Origin: Chondrosia reniformis
Lineage: Eukaryota > Porifera > Demospongiae > Chondrillida > Chondrillidae
DNA length: 64,000 bases
Reading direction: 5' to 3'
Assembly (NCBI GenBank): GCA_947172415.1
Contig: OX359199.1
Coordinates: 5,453,384-5,517,383 of the forward strand
The notes under the pieces are model-generated. The model did no database searches. It saw only the letters and a program-made list of their open reading frames with translations, and was not told where the DNA came from. Below, one piece after another: positions 11,325 to 23,189 of the stretch (position 1 is the first letter of the stretch; each line of letters begins with the position of its first letter). The position numbers were made by a program, and so were the translations under genes.

Positions 11325-12833
11325 GACTACACTAGAAGAGATGGAAAATTAAACATGGCCTCCAGGTTAGACTATAGCAAGTGACCATCATGTGATGCAG
11401 CTGTACCAAATGTGTTTCCCATTCCAGTTTGCCTCTCTGTTTTGTCAAACCGGACCTGGGACCAAAGCTTATGGTAAGCCAATTGATAAGGCTTAGCCCT
11501 TTATATATAGTTATCGATGCATATCTACTGTACTACATATCTAAATACATACGTACATATGTGTGCTGTAGTATAACATTCCTTTCTCCCTCTTCTCCAA
11601 AGGATCACCTTACTTTCCCAATCTTGGTACAACTAACCTTCACTTGGATATGTCAGATGCTGTCAATGTGCTGGTATATGCCAACTGTGCTGAAGCTATG
11701 ATGTTTGAAGCAGAGGGTAAGACCCTGTAATTGTATATTTAGTATATAAAGGCTAATGTTGGAAGGGATTCTAAAGGTCTGTTATTGTGATGTCTTATCT
11801 GTAGAGGAGCAGATTATGCAGATTATTCAATCTGAATGTTGTCAGGCACAAGTTGACAGGATACGGCACAGTGCTTTGAGGGTGGGTGCCATTTGGCATA
11901 TCTATTCAGCAACAGATGCTGGGAAAATTAGAGAGTTTCTTAACAAAGTAAGAACAAAAATATCTCTTTTAACTCATAAGATGCTATAAAAAGGCTTTTT
12001 GTCTTTTTAAAGTTTCAGGAAGAACAGGGTATTGTCTCACAACCTGGTACAGATCCAATCCATGATCAGGTAAGGTAACATCATTGGCAACCATAATAAT
12101 AAAATAGAACAGTAGTATAGGTACGTAGGTTGATGACTTGATTGTCTCTTGCATTTTCAGAGGATATATCTAAGTTCTGAGCTCCGCCTCCAACTAGAGA
12201 GAGATTATGGTGTGAAGGGATGGGCTATTGCACAATGTATAGGTGATGCCATTTTTATACCAGCTGGAGCTCCTCATCAAGTTGGTTCCCATGACTACCT
12301 CACTAAAACAATCATATCTGTGTGATCTGTTCTATATTTATAAAGGTACGGAATGTGTGTAGTTGTATCAAGGTTGCTGAAGACTTTGTGTCACCTCAGG
12401 TTAGTGTAGACAAGCATTAGCAGAATCTGTTGTTAATTAGTGTGAGTCTATAAAATAGCAGAATGATTGTTAATTGAATTATTCCTCTAAAGCATATTCC
12501 TGAATGTTTAAAGTTAACAGAGGAATTCAGACATCTCTCAGATTTACATAATAACCACGAAGATAAACTACAAGTAAGGAAGACATTGACACTGCACACC
12601 GTCTTGTTGATTAATGCTCCTCTCCCTTCATTTGTTTCTTCATCTACCACACCTCTCTCTCTCTTCTTGTCACTTCACTGAGTCGTAAACCAATCACTCA
12701 TCTTCTCTTTACCAATCCTCCTCATGCACTCCCCCTCTCCCTCTCTCCTTCAAAGGTTAAGAACATTATATATCATGCACTGAAAGATGCTGTAGGTGCC
12801 TTGCTTCCTCAGAGAGCAACACATTCCAAGTAG
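11325..12833 (+). pseudogene. KDM3: KDM3-type JmjC lysine demethylase, 3' part only
   Basis: Exons: 11325-11365 (DYTRRDGKLNMAS), 11428-11473 (FVKPDLGPKLM), 11603-11716 (GTTNLHLDMSDAVNVLVY), 11805-11947 (GAIWHIYSATDAGKIREFL), 12013-12069, 12161-12280 ([10 protein letters not shown]), 12346-12399 (CSCIKVAEDFVSPQ), 12493-12573 (EEFRHLSDLHNNHEDKLQ) and 12756-12833 (stop). These match the C-terminal JmjC region of KDM3/JMJD1 H3K9 demethylases. The Fe(II) ligands HxD (HLD) and the distal His (PHQ) are present. The long N-terminal part and zinc finger are absent. The phase between the second and third exons does not match as I place them, so an exon was lost or I missed it. The fragment lacks its own 5' end and is probably not functional. 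Confidence 0.8.
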
Positions 12834-13292
12834 TCATGTGACCGAGCCACACCCATTCATGTGACCAGGACACACCCCTTCTCTACCAGACAGTTCTGTT
12901 TCTTCACTCTAATATGTACTTTGTATGTTTATAACATCATTGAAGCTACATTATCTTATTAGCTCTGTCATTCAGAACCACAAGTGTTATGTATGATTTT
13001 TAAGATGATAATCAGTATGACATTGAATATTGCAGCCATGTTTTTGGGCCGTCCCTAATTAGAAAATATGGCCATACTCTCTGATAAGTATATAGATGAT
13101 TGACCATACCATTAGATACATTGCAATCTGCATGTACTCTTCTTGTAAAAGTTCAAGTAATACAGTTATCATGTACAATTTTAATCTTGACAGATATGTA
13201 CGTATGTAGGTACAAAAGTATAAAAATATGTAGACTGTCACAAAAACTACTTATTTATTAAAGTATTCTGATATTATTTCTGTTATAATATT
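12834..13292. other. Convergent 3' intergenic region between KDM3 and gene B
   Basis: It holds the 3' flank of the KDM3 fragment (pyrimidine-rich, then AT-rich) and the 3' flank of minus-strand gene B. The same sequence recurs at 24143-24597 and 38391-38838. The only signal seen is a poly(A) motif for gene B. Confidence 0.6.
13254..13259 (-). terminator. Poly(A) signal of gene B
   Basis: AATAAA on the minus strand, about 35 bases past the gene B stop codon. It is kept at the same distance in C and D. Confidence 0.6.
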
Positions 13293-16200
13293 TTATATTG
13301 GTCTAAACCCTCCTTCCAAGAGAAGATATTGCACTATATCTCTGTGTCCTTTACCACTAGCCACGGTTAAACAGTCTTTTCCATATTCATTCACATCAAA
13401 CTTCCTCTCACCAAATAAGGGCAAGAGGTACTTGACAACATTAAGATGTCCTACATCACAGGCATTATGGAGAGCAGTGTTTCCATGCTACAAAATAGAG
13501 GCATACAGTACATATTGTTCTCACTTAGGAGTGAAGAGATTAGCAAGAAAATAAGTTTAAAACTTTGAAATTGAAAGTATGCATAAAAGTAGTAGAACAA
13601 CATAGAACATAAAAATTTTCTACAAAAGTAGTAGAAGATGTAGGGATGGCACAAAAAGCACAGAAACAAGAAAGGGATGTTACACAGTGAAGCATTAGCT
13701 ATGCATGAATCATACAACACCCTTGCTTTTAGGATTCATGCATAAATAATGAATGATCAAATAAATTCAATTGCATATATACATAAGTTTCCAATTGCAA
13801 GGCAAATTACATGTTACATAATGGAATTCTGGGCCATCTAGAGCAATATTATAATTGTTGCTATATAGATGTGAATTCATCACCTTGCAGATCTGCCATA
13901 TGTTTGTCAAACTAATTGTGGCAGATTATAAAGGACTCACCGTAGGTATGAATACACACATTATAGGATACAATATTTACTTGTTATGCAGAAGAAGTAC
14001 CTTACCTTGTTCTTGTGGTACACATTAGCTTTACGTTCCTCTGTCAGATGTTGTACTACTTGTAAGTGACCTCCCTGACAGGCTCCCAGTAGAGCTGTGT
14101 CACCATCCTATAAATAACAAATTTAGTATTCTTTTATCAATTATGTAAAATAGAAAACTCCTCAAATTCATACACTACTGATTAATGTCTGATAAATATA
14201 TACTCTCCATCAACACTCACAGTCAACATACAAAGTGTGGTAGACTGACATTTACAGTTCAGATTAAGTCTTCTTAAATGTCACATCTCCTTCAACACAA
14301 TATATTCACTGATTCAATAGTACTCATTCAATGGAGTTATAACTCACTCTACACATTACAGCTATTACATGTTAATACTCACATTGTCCTCCTCCTCCAA
14401 CTTGACAAAACACATGTCTAATAAATACTTGACTATGGTCAGTCTACCAAACTGAACTGCTGTCATAAGGGGAGTCCAACCAATCTATATATAGAGAGAA
14501 AGGTATAGAAATAGGGAGTTATGTGTAACACAGATCAATAAAATGTAAGGGAAAGCAGTTAAATTCAATTACTCTACACCACATACACACTAAACTATGC
14601 ACTATTAAGAGGTACATTGGTGTACAGGGAATACTACTTCAAGTAGACATGCCATTAGGCAATATACTACAAAGGTTTCAATAACACTCATGTACAGATG
14701 ATCTATAGAATATCAACAATGTGAAGCCATTAGAAGGTTCACTGGACAACAAACTTGTAACCAACAATGTCTTACCTTAGACTTTTCTTCAGGAGAGAAC
14801 TTCAGTTCTTCAACAATGTAGCTCACCATTTCAGGATTGTCTTGTTTATTTCCGCTGGCATAGTGTACTAAACTGTTTCCATAAACATCAACATCATGGA
14901 GCTTGTCTGCTTCTGTAAACTTTGGCAGTACAAACTTCAGTAAATCTACATTTCCACTGTCTGCAGACCAGTGTAAGACATTTACATCTTCCTGTAATAT
15001 GAAAATATAAAACAGTACAATCATAACTTTGAACCAGTATCTGATACATACAAATACCAACATATTTCCTATCAATAAACACTTCTCAGTACGTATACAT
15101 ACATATTAACTTATGGAGTATTATAACAGTGTGAAATTTATACACTGATATTTGATGCAAGTACCCAGGATATGTAGAAGATTTATACTTTGAATGGAAG
15201 GTATATTTAAAAAACATTACAAGAAAGTGAAAAGTAAACTAGTGCATTCACATGTCACACTATCACTGCAAACACAACTAACTACAAATAACTATAATAA
15301 CACATTTAACAGTGTCTAAATGCAGGGTTTCTTTAAGCTATTTGCCCAAAGGGGGGGCAAAGTGAGATGGCATGGATTATTGGGGGGACAAGTGTGTATC
15401 CATGTGCAAAGCATGCGGCAAACTATGGGGATCTGGGGGCATGCTCCCCTGGGAAATTTTGATTTTGGACCTTTTATTAGATGCAATTTGGGACTGTTTT
15501 TTACTTCATATACAGAGAAGTACCTTACCTTGTTTTTGTGGTACACATTAGCTTTACGTTCCTCTGTTAGATGTTGTACTACTTGTAAGTGACCTCCCTG
15601 ACAGGCTCCCAGTAGAGCTGTGTTACCATACTATAAATTTTTAACTCACTGTTATGTAAATTTGTAAGAATATAATGTACACATATGTATTGGTAAAGTA
15701 TGTACATATGTGTACAAGCTGTATTTTCATATAGCACACTCTTATGCCTCTAAACTCACCCTTTCGTCCTCCTCATCTACATTGTGACCTGCATCCAACA
15801 GGAGTATCAGGATCTCCAAGTTTCCATTAAGACCAGCTTGCACCACAGGTGACTGGAAATGTAATGTAAATATAATGTTGAATCCTATCAAGCTATTGCC
15901 ACTTTATATGTAAGAATGTCATGGAATATCTAAGAATACAATCAAACTACAGTTAGAACTGCTATACCTCTTTCAATGTCTTCCTAGTAGACAGTGATTC
16001 TTTCTTCTTTTCATTATATCCCAAGAGTTGTACTGCTAGTGCTAGTACTGTTTTAAACCTGTGGGAGATGGTTTCAAAGTTGACTCTTACAGTCTTCACT
16101 AAAGTATCACAAAGGTACGTCTCCTCCAGCTCCTAATGGAGGAATGGATCACATTAACACCAGTATGTACGTACATACGTACATCATACATAAGAGAAGT

Positions 16201-19200
16201 CCTATATACTGTACTTATAAAAAGGAGGAGATCTATATTTAATACTATTAGTGACACAGGCAAGCCTTGCCATATAAAATACCTTAATACTGCTCTTTTC
16301 TTTCTTCACACCTTCCTTCAGTTCTACCATCTGCTTCAAGTCGCTGAGGTCTTCAGATTCATACAGATTCTTCATTCTCTCCTTCACTTTGGATAAAATG
16401 GCTTCCTTCTCTTCAATCTGCACCTGATACTTGTAGAACTTGTCTTCTACCAAAGACACCTTTCACAACAAGAGAAATTAAGGAAGAGCATATAGTCATC
16501 AGACGTAATTATGCTTAGCAACCCAACTATTCACTGACATGTAGATCACTTACCACACTCTCTTCTGACACTCTTTCCTTTTCATCCTCTTTCTCCTTTT
16601 TAGATGTCTCTTTTAGTTGCTCCTCAAGTGATTCCACCTTCTCCACCAAGTCTATATCCACCAACTACAAACAGATCAGTTTAGCATTGTAAGAGTTGAG
16701 ACTGCACCACATGGTGTAATGATAGTTATATCAGTGAGTCATGTAACTGCTACTAGGTTGAGTTGGGAATGTAGTCACTTTATGATTAGTGATATCTCAC
16801 CTCCTTCAGCTTCTTCACTTCTCCAATATACTTCAGTGCCTGATCTCTTGTTCTGTTCAACTCATTTTGTGACATCTTCAGTTCCTCTTCTTTACCAGCC
16901 AGTTTAGTCTTTAGAGCATGCAGCTCCACCATTGTCATGTGGTGCATTCCCTCCATTCCCTTCAGTTTATCATTCAACTCACAGTTCAGGTCCTAAAACA
17001 AGACAAACCGCTGCCTTATGTGAGCACATCTTAAAATAGTAGTATAGTAGATGTGTCACTCAAGTGAACGTATCATGCATGCATATACATATGTATACAC
17101 TAATTGTATCTATACGTACACATAATTGTTGTATCAGCATATTTTGTGATTCTTATATGAAGAAACAATAAGGACAAAAAGCTGTCTATGGATCGACCAT
17201 CTTTTTAAGAGGCTAAGAGAAGACTCTGGCTCTGTTCCACCCATCAGCTCAATCAGCTCCTCAGGAGACATGAGTGGGCGGGGTAAATCTAGAGATAAGA
17301 CATCTGAGTCAGCCTTTGATCTTACAGTCCACTATCTTTTCTAATGGATTCACTGAGTTATTTCAGCATCATGGAAAACTAACTTTTAGTGCACTGAGTT
17401 CTTCATTTTCTTGAACTACATCAGTTTCCATTTTGTCATCCTCAGCTGTAATTAAGATGAAACTTAGTTTATCTATGAGAATTAGAAGATGACAGTTTCT
17501 GTTACTCTGACTGAATCTAACCTTGTTCCTGTAAGACAGTTCCTACAAGTGTGTCATCTCCCGGAGTGCTATCCAAGCCACCTCTTCTGTAAGGTGATGT
17601 TTGAAGTACTGACAGCAGCTGTGAACAGAAGTAGATGGGAAATGACAAATTTAAACAGTTGCTGCAGTACATGCCATACCACACTCACATCAATGTCCAC
17701 CAGGGCTGACAGCTGGTGAGTAGTGGTCTACAACAATGGGAAGGGACTATTCAAGTAAATGTAATTAACTACCATGGATCCTGCATGTTTCATATGTAAC
17801 AGAAGATGAACAAGATTCAGAGCACAATGCACTGACCTTTGTACTCCTCAGCAGGTCACCACCATTCAGTAGTGTCTGTTGTACGGAGTAGCAGACTGTG
17901 CTCCACTTGATATCAATGTGCCAACTGCCAGGATTGTGGTCAATGCTGATCCTCAGCACTCCTAGCTCAAGGAGGGACCAGAGAAGAGGACCTCTGCTGG
18001 TAGCATCAATCACATCTCTTGTGTGCCTGCGAGGAATGTAGAAGGTGATGACACAGCTGTTGCTTGGCTGGACTGAACACCATCTTGTTTTGCTCCTGTC
18101 TATCCCAGCCCCTTCAATTAGGAGAAAGCGCCACAGCTCCATGCACCTCCCGTAGGTGACCTCTGGAATGGTGTCCTTCACAGTGATCTGGACTGCAGCA
18201 TCATCTCCCTGTGACACCTCCTCCTCTCCTTGTAAGGCAGGTAGCCTCTTCTTCATGTTCATGATGTAACGGTAGTCCAGGAGGTGCTGCTCATAATGAT
18301 ATAGAACAGCTTCAGCTTCATTGAGACTCTCTTTTGGAAAGATTTTCACCACAGTGCTGATATATGATAAATCATTCCACTCCTCCTGAATATTGAGGTA
18401 GCTGAAGATGCTGCCAACAGAATCAGCTTCCCTTATCTTCTTCACACCTTCCTCAGATACCATCATCAACCCAGTGTTGAGCAGGTCCAGTGTCTGCTCC
18501 CTCACTTGCTTGAGATAAGGCTGAAGCATTTGAATGATAATGATACAGGCTCCATTAAACGACCAGTGTAAGATCTTTTCTGGAGTTCCCTTCAGCAAGT
18601 GACTGGACAACGTACAGTGGTAATCATGAAGTGGGAATCTCTGCAGCGTAACAACACTTCTTTGTATAAGACCTATAAGTCAAAGACATTGAAAAACTGC
18701 AATTTTACTCCTTTTCAGTTAACAGTTAAGTAAAGACTTCTGGAAATGCAAATATTACTGAATATTTGCATTGCAGCTGTTAAGTGTACATCAACACCAA
18801 CTCAATAAACTTAGTTGGTGTACACAAAATGAATTGGTTACTGTAAATTTTTATGCGAATACATGTCTCAATAAGTGCACAAAACTCTAACTGGGTTTAG
18901 TTCCCCAATGATGCATGGCATTGAAACTTCCTTTCATAAGATAACAATTGTGGTAATTGGCATTTAACTGTTTCCTAGTTCAAGACAGAAGTTGTTGTTA
19001 AATATTTAACTATTTTGGGGTTTACTGTTTATTTATGAATTGGCCACTACCTTTTTTAAAAAGTTGCTCCTTCAGAGCATCAGCTTCCGGTTTACAGCTT
19101 CTAGCTACAAGAACATCTAGCAAGCTCCCAAAAGTCCTTGGCTTGTCTCCTGTGCCACGAGCATTTCTGATCCACTCTGAGAACAACTTTAACAAACACT

Positions 19201-20388
19201 CCTCATTTTCTTTAGCTGAACTTTTGATTCTTCCTAACTTGTTTACAGAAAACCCTAGCGCTATCCCAATATCCTTCCACTTGTGTGGCACTTCATCAAT
19301 AATACAGCTTTGAAGGATTTCCATGTGATGTTGTTCAATAGAAACACTAAAAATAGAGATTTTAACTTCTTTGCACTTTACAGGCAAATGGTACATATAA
19401 TTCTTTCTACAAATGGCAAACCATTTCTAGGCAACTAAACTATCGTGTAGTACTCACTGTTGATACTCTGGTAGTGAACTGTAAAGTGTTTCACCTAAGT
19501 TGGATTACAAAAGTGAAGTATTAAGTGAATCAAGTCATGATACAGTTCTGATACAATAGCATGACCTGCACATACTTACTACAGTAAAATATTACAAGTT
19601 ATAATTCCAATATGACTGCCATGAGTTGCACATACTAGCTGAGCAGGAAATACTTACCTTTCACTTCTGTGACTCCACCAGGGGTTGGTACTGCAGTAGA
19701 GCAGGTCACTACTGATGACTTGTTTGGCTCTGAGTTGTGTGACATCCTCTCTTGTCTATCACTCTCTTCTTTCAAAGAGGACAACCTGGTATTCCTAAGT
19801 ACAGTACAGGGAATCACTATATATTTTATCATGTACCTATCAAGTGTTCACAGTTAGTTACCTTTCTACTGCACTTCTCATATGGTGTGAATCCCCAGCT
19901 AATAAAGAATTGGAAAACTTACTATGATAAAAGGAATCCAATATTGAACTTCAGAAGAAGTGGTATTTATGTAAGGCTTTAGTGTACTGTTATGTCAAAA
20001 CTAGTTTACAACAATACAACTTGTACATATTCAAACTGTACAAAGAAGAAAGCCTTCTTACTAGACTGGGAATGTCCTTCAAGTCTCTTCTTTATCTCAT
20101 CTGCAACATCTCCTTTATCTATCACTGGTTTTCTGAGCACGTTCAGCAGGTATTCCCAAGTCGGTTTCACCAGCACGCCTCCCACATTCCTCTCGCCTGC
20201 ACTAATCCAGTTATCGAGTACATTATAGAGTATATCCGTCACATCTCTGTACTGCTCCTTTAGTACTTTAATAGAATCCTTTTCTCCCAAAAATGTAGCA
20301 AGTATGATCAATTTATCTTTTAGCTTAGGTATGTAGTCAAGCAGAATCATAAGAGAAGCTGGTTCTTGTAGATTTACCTCTGAAGCTT
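13293..20388 (-). CDS. Gene B: death-domain/coiled-coil/ankyrin protein
   Basis: Exons: 20062-20388, 19862-19898, 19658-19794, 19458-19494, 19051-19346, 17837-18672, 17689-17712, 17522-17618, 17384-17445, 16801-16992, 16554-16664, 16283-16459, 15968-16132, then ankyrin exons 15760-15852, 15529-15630, 14776-14991, 14383-14484, 14006-14107 and 13293-13487 (stop TAA, C-terminus ...EGGFRPI). All phases match, giving roughly 1,100 residues. The organisation equals gene A. The first exon used by gene A (M-S-E-D-L-S-E-N) is not found upstream. An in-frame Met inside the first listed exon (LMILLDYIPK, at about 20350) could serve as the start, or an unseen exon supplies it. The intron around 15322-15510 carries a GGGG-rich insertion shared with gene C. 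An adaptor role is inferred from the domains only. Confidence 0.78.
13560..13745. mobile_element. Half copy of the 243-bp MITE family found at 50751-50993
   Basis: The sequence tacaaaagtagtagaagatgtagggatggc..., ...gggatgttacacagtgaagcattagct and ttcatgcat is shared with the perfect palindrome at 50751-50993. Here only one arm and the loop are visible. It lies in the intron before the last exon of gene B and is absent from genes C and D. Confidence 0.65.
15322..15510. mobile_element. G-rich inserted element in a gene B intron
   Basis: A block with runs of 5-8 G and the palindromic core gggggcatgctcccc interrupts intron sequence that is continuous in gene A. A slightly diverged copy sits at the same place in gene C (about 29738-29912), but not in the homologous introns of A and D. 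It is called mobile because of its presence/absence pattern; no target duplication was resolved. Confidence 0.5.
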
Positions 20389-20628
20389 CTAAATAAAATA
20401 AAATTAAAAATACATATACTGGCTGACACTCCTTTAATCATTTGAAGGTGATGGCTGCCCTGAATGCTTCTACAAGGCATTCTGACTTATGGCTAAGGTA
20501 ATAACTGAAGTACAAACCCTCGATGCAGAAGTTATACATGCATGTTAGCAATAATGATGCAATAACAAAGAAATGGCTGGAAAGACCCGTGACCTTTTGA
20601 ACCTGTGTGTTAAAAATGTGGTAATAAA
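20389..20628. other. Upstream flank of gene B
   Basis: Non-coding sequence conserved at 34791-35025 and 46075-46281. No first exon like that of gene A was found here. It probably contains whatever promoter gene B retains, but no core motif is visible. Confidence 0.4.
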
Positions 20629-20809
<181 letters not shown>

Positions 20810-21080
20810 TGACTGAGACTGAGTATTGTAAAGCCTCTGGTGCATATGCAGCTAAGGTTAATTATAAATTTTGAATTGAACATGGCAATACACATGTGAT
20901 AAATCATATACAATTATTTATGCAAATTTGACAACAAAAATATTGCAATGACCATTCCAAAGCTGGCCACATTGATTTCTTCTTAAAAAATATAATTAGC
21001 TATTCTTTTTGTCTTCAGTGAGTTCTCCTAAATTACTAAGACTGTTTTATCAAAGCCTTTTCATAGAAGCTATAGTTAAT

Positions 21081-21529
21081 TCAACTTCCAAGAATTTCAT
21101 AATTCAAAGACCTACATACATCCAGTATGTGCAGTAATTGCTGCTGCTTTATCAGCCTTAACCCTGCCCTATCTTTGAGAACATCCACCATTATCATGCA
21201 CAAAATGTGTACTAGCATAGAAGCTGTTCCTTCAGCCAGGCCTGTACACAAGTCAACTACAGCACTGACAGGGAAAATTGATATTTTTGCCATCATAATC
21301 ACTATCATTATCTAGTATTCCTCAACAGAACCTTCCATGATGTTATTACTAATCTTCCCTTACTAAAGTGTACCTCCTACATGTTAAACAAGCAAGACTG
21401 TACCACTAGGATACCTAGATTTTTTTCAATCTGGTGGATAGCTTCATGTTCTACTCGTTCTCTTTTAGCTTTAGGAGAAGATTCCATTCTATTAGCAAAT
21501 GCTCTTTTATTCTTCCGTCTTTTCGCCAT
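21081..21529 (-). CDS. Small unknown gene, copy B (about 103 residues)
   Basis: Exon 1 is 21415-21529 (ATG, MAKRRKNKRAFANRMESSPK, a basic NLS-like N-terminus; donor CTAG|gtatcc). The last exon is 21081-21264, behind the acceptor ttttccctgtcag, encoding a helical segment (VVDLCTGLAEGTASMLVHIL and LLHILDVCRSLNYEILGS-stop). The phases do not join directly. A 13-base micro-exon at 21364-21376, with AG and GTAAGG borders, restores frame exactly. I do not recognise the protein. The gene lies between gene B and the oxidase remnant, on the same strand. The lower confidence reflects the inferred micro-exon. Confidence 0.45.
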
Positions 21530-21638
21530 GCTGCTAAAAGGTTTCCATGAATCGAATTAGAAAATGACAGACAAAATGGCCGGTCAACAATTAAACGAAA
21601 ATGCCAAACGCATTATTATGTTGTTATTAACCCTCGGC

Positions 21639-21648
21639 GCGCATGCGC
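21639..21648. promoter_or_regulatory. NRF1-like palindrome GCGCATGCGC
   Basis: A perfect match to the core of the metazoan NRF1 consensus, 110 bases upstream of the small gene's ATG. Unit C keeps a compatible variant (GCGCGTGCGC, 35951-35960). Unit D, where the gene is broken, has lost it. Confidence 0.45.
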
Positions 21649-21706
21649 CAGAGGCGTTACAGTACGGTGCGTGTGTGCGCGTGTGTGTGTGTGTGTGCTG
21701 ATGACA

Positions 21707-21738
21707 GCACAGCAGCAGCAGCAGCAGCAGCATCAGCA
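21707..21738. repeat. (CAG)n microsatellite and adjoining (GT)n tract
   Basis: Runs of CAG follow a GT tract (21668-21697). A second GT tract lies at 21903-21969. The tracts recur with different lengths in unit C (36008-36052 and 36219-36276). Confidence 0.85.
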
Positions 21739-21739
21739 G

Positions 21740-21913
21740 AGACCTAACTGAGATCCCAGAATGGCAAGAAGTGGTGACAGACAGAAGTGCATGGCGAAAT
21801 GTTGTCCACCAGCCCAGGTCAACCCAATCCTAATTCGTGACGAAGTGTAACAACTTGATCCTGCCCAACGTCCATGAGGACAAGGAGTAAAGAAGAAGAA
21901 GAAGTGTGTGTGT

Positions 21914-21972
<59 letters not shown>

Positions 21973-22520
21973 AGAACAGCAGATGAAACATTTGAGGTGA
22001 AGACTGATCAGTGGTGATATCGATTGTGTCCTTTTTAATGTTATGGACAGCTGCAGAAGGGGTATCGGACACAAAGATGCAAGTCTTTCAGGCCCTGGTG
22101 ATATCAGTCCTACTGTATGGTGCAGAGACATGGGCAGTGACCAAGGAAACTGATAACCTTCCAGATACGATGTCTGCGAGACATACTAGTCTAATTACAG
22201 GAATGAAGACATTTTATGTGAAACTGGCGAACCCACAGTGGAGTGCCAACTGAGGCAGAAGAGACTGCAGTGGTTTGCATGGTTAATTACAGCGTAAGCA
22301 AGACCACCACATTCAGAAGCAGATTTTAAATGTAGGCCAGAAGGAAGGAGAAGGATGCCATGTAAGTGGCACTCAACTACAGTGGGTTGAGCTGGTAAAC
22401 AGAGATCTTGTTGCTATACCACAAGAAGTGGTGCAAGGCAGAGATGTCACGTTGTGCTAACATGATTTGTCTAGATCAATCCTGCCCAACGTCTTAATGG
22501 AAAAGGTCTACATACGTAGG
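21740..22520 (+). mobile_element. Degenerate non-LTR retrotransposon (LINE) fragments, unit B
   Basis: The plus strand at 22011-22253 encodes TKMQVFQALVISVLLYGAETW, a motif typical of the C-terminal reverse-transcriptase region of LINEs, followed by a frameshifted NPQWSAN...RRDCSGLHG-like tail. A second short LINE-tail-like stretch (EVVTDRSAWRNVV, 21760-21830) precedes it. Stops and frameshifts are frequent. Related fragments are at 36059-36735 and 47600-48140. None is present in unit A. Confidence 0.65.
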
Positions 22521-22862
22521 AGGTGTGTATGTATATAGACACATTAACATACATACACTGTGCCAAGGGTCCGTACATTAGTACTTCATTAAATACTGCA
22601 AGTTGAATTCAATATGTAATTTCTTATATGAAGTTAGGTGTTAACTGATAATACATTCAATAAGGAGGACATAATTTTTGGCCAACCCGACTTTGAGAGT
22701 GCTACCATAATCTCTGATACTTCCAAATTACCAGATCAGAACTTTAATTCCAAAATAGCTGTCACTAGACCCTCAAGATTATACGTACATTCAATTTCAA
22801 TATACTAGTCATATATTTATAAATAAATGTACATTTATGCAAATATACTAGTCATCATTCTG
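22521..22862. other. Spacer before the oxidase remnant, unit B
   Basis: AT-rich sequence shared with units C and D (caacccgactttgagagtgc...). No coding signal. Confidence 0.5.
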
Positions 22863-23162
22863 TTAAATAAATGTACTCTCCAAAAATTCATTCAAAAATA
22901 TTTCTTTAGAATCAAGTTCTTGCTGCAGAGACAGAAAATTGGTTAGTTTTGGATAAAGCGTTGTCATTTCTCCTAAAGTAGAATGGAACTCCTTGCCCCA
23001 GTGTGGCCTTCCTGAGAGTGGACTGGTTAACCTGTGCACCTCACCAAAGTACAAATCCTTCTGCTGCTGAGAAGGATCATACAGCAGAAGAGTAAGGAAA
23101 CAGCTAAGAGGACGACCATAGCTCGGACTCAACCAGAACTCATCTCCAGCCACCATTCTCAC
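22863..23162 (-). pseudogene. Oxidase last exon only, unit B
   Basis: The full last exon is open and includes WLSPSYGRP and SGRPHWGKEFHS, but every upstream exon is missing. About 28 bases past its acceptor the sequence switches to KDM3 coding sequence on the opposite strand. It is a passenger remnant of the duplication. Confidence 0.85.
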
Positions 23163-23189
23163 CTACACATACCGTGATGTGATAGATAG

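Noticed and set aside
15320..15592. 90-residue plus-strand open frame
   Set aside because: It lies on the G-rich inserted element and the antisense of an ankyrin exon. No initiation or homology support.
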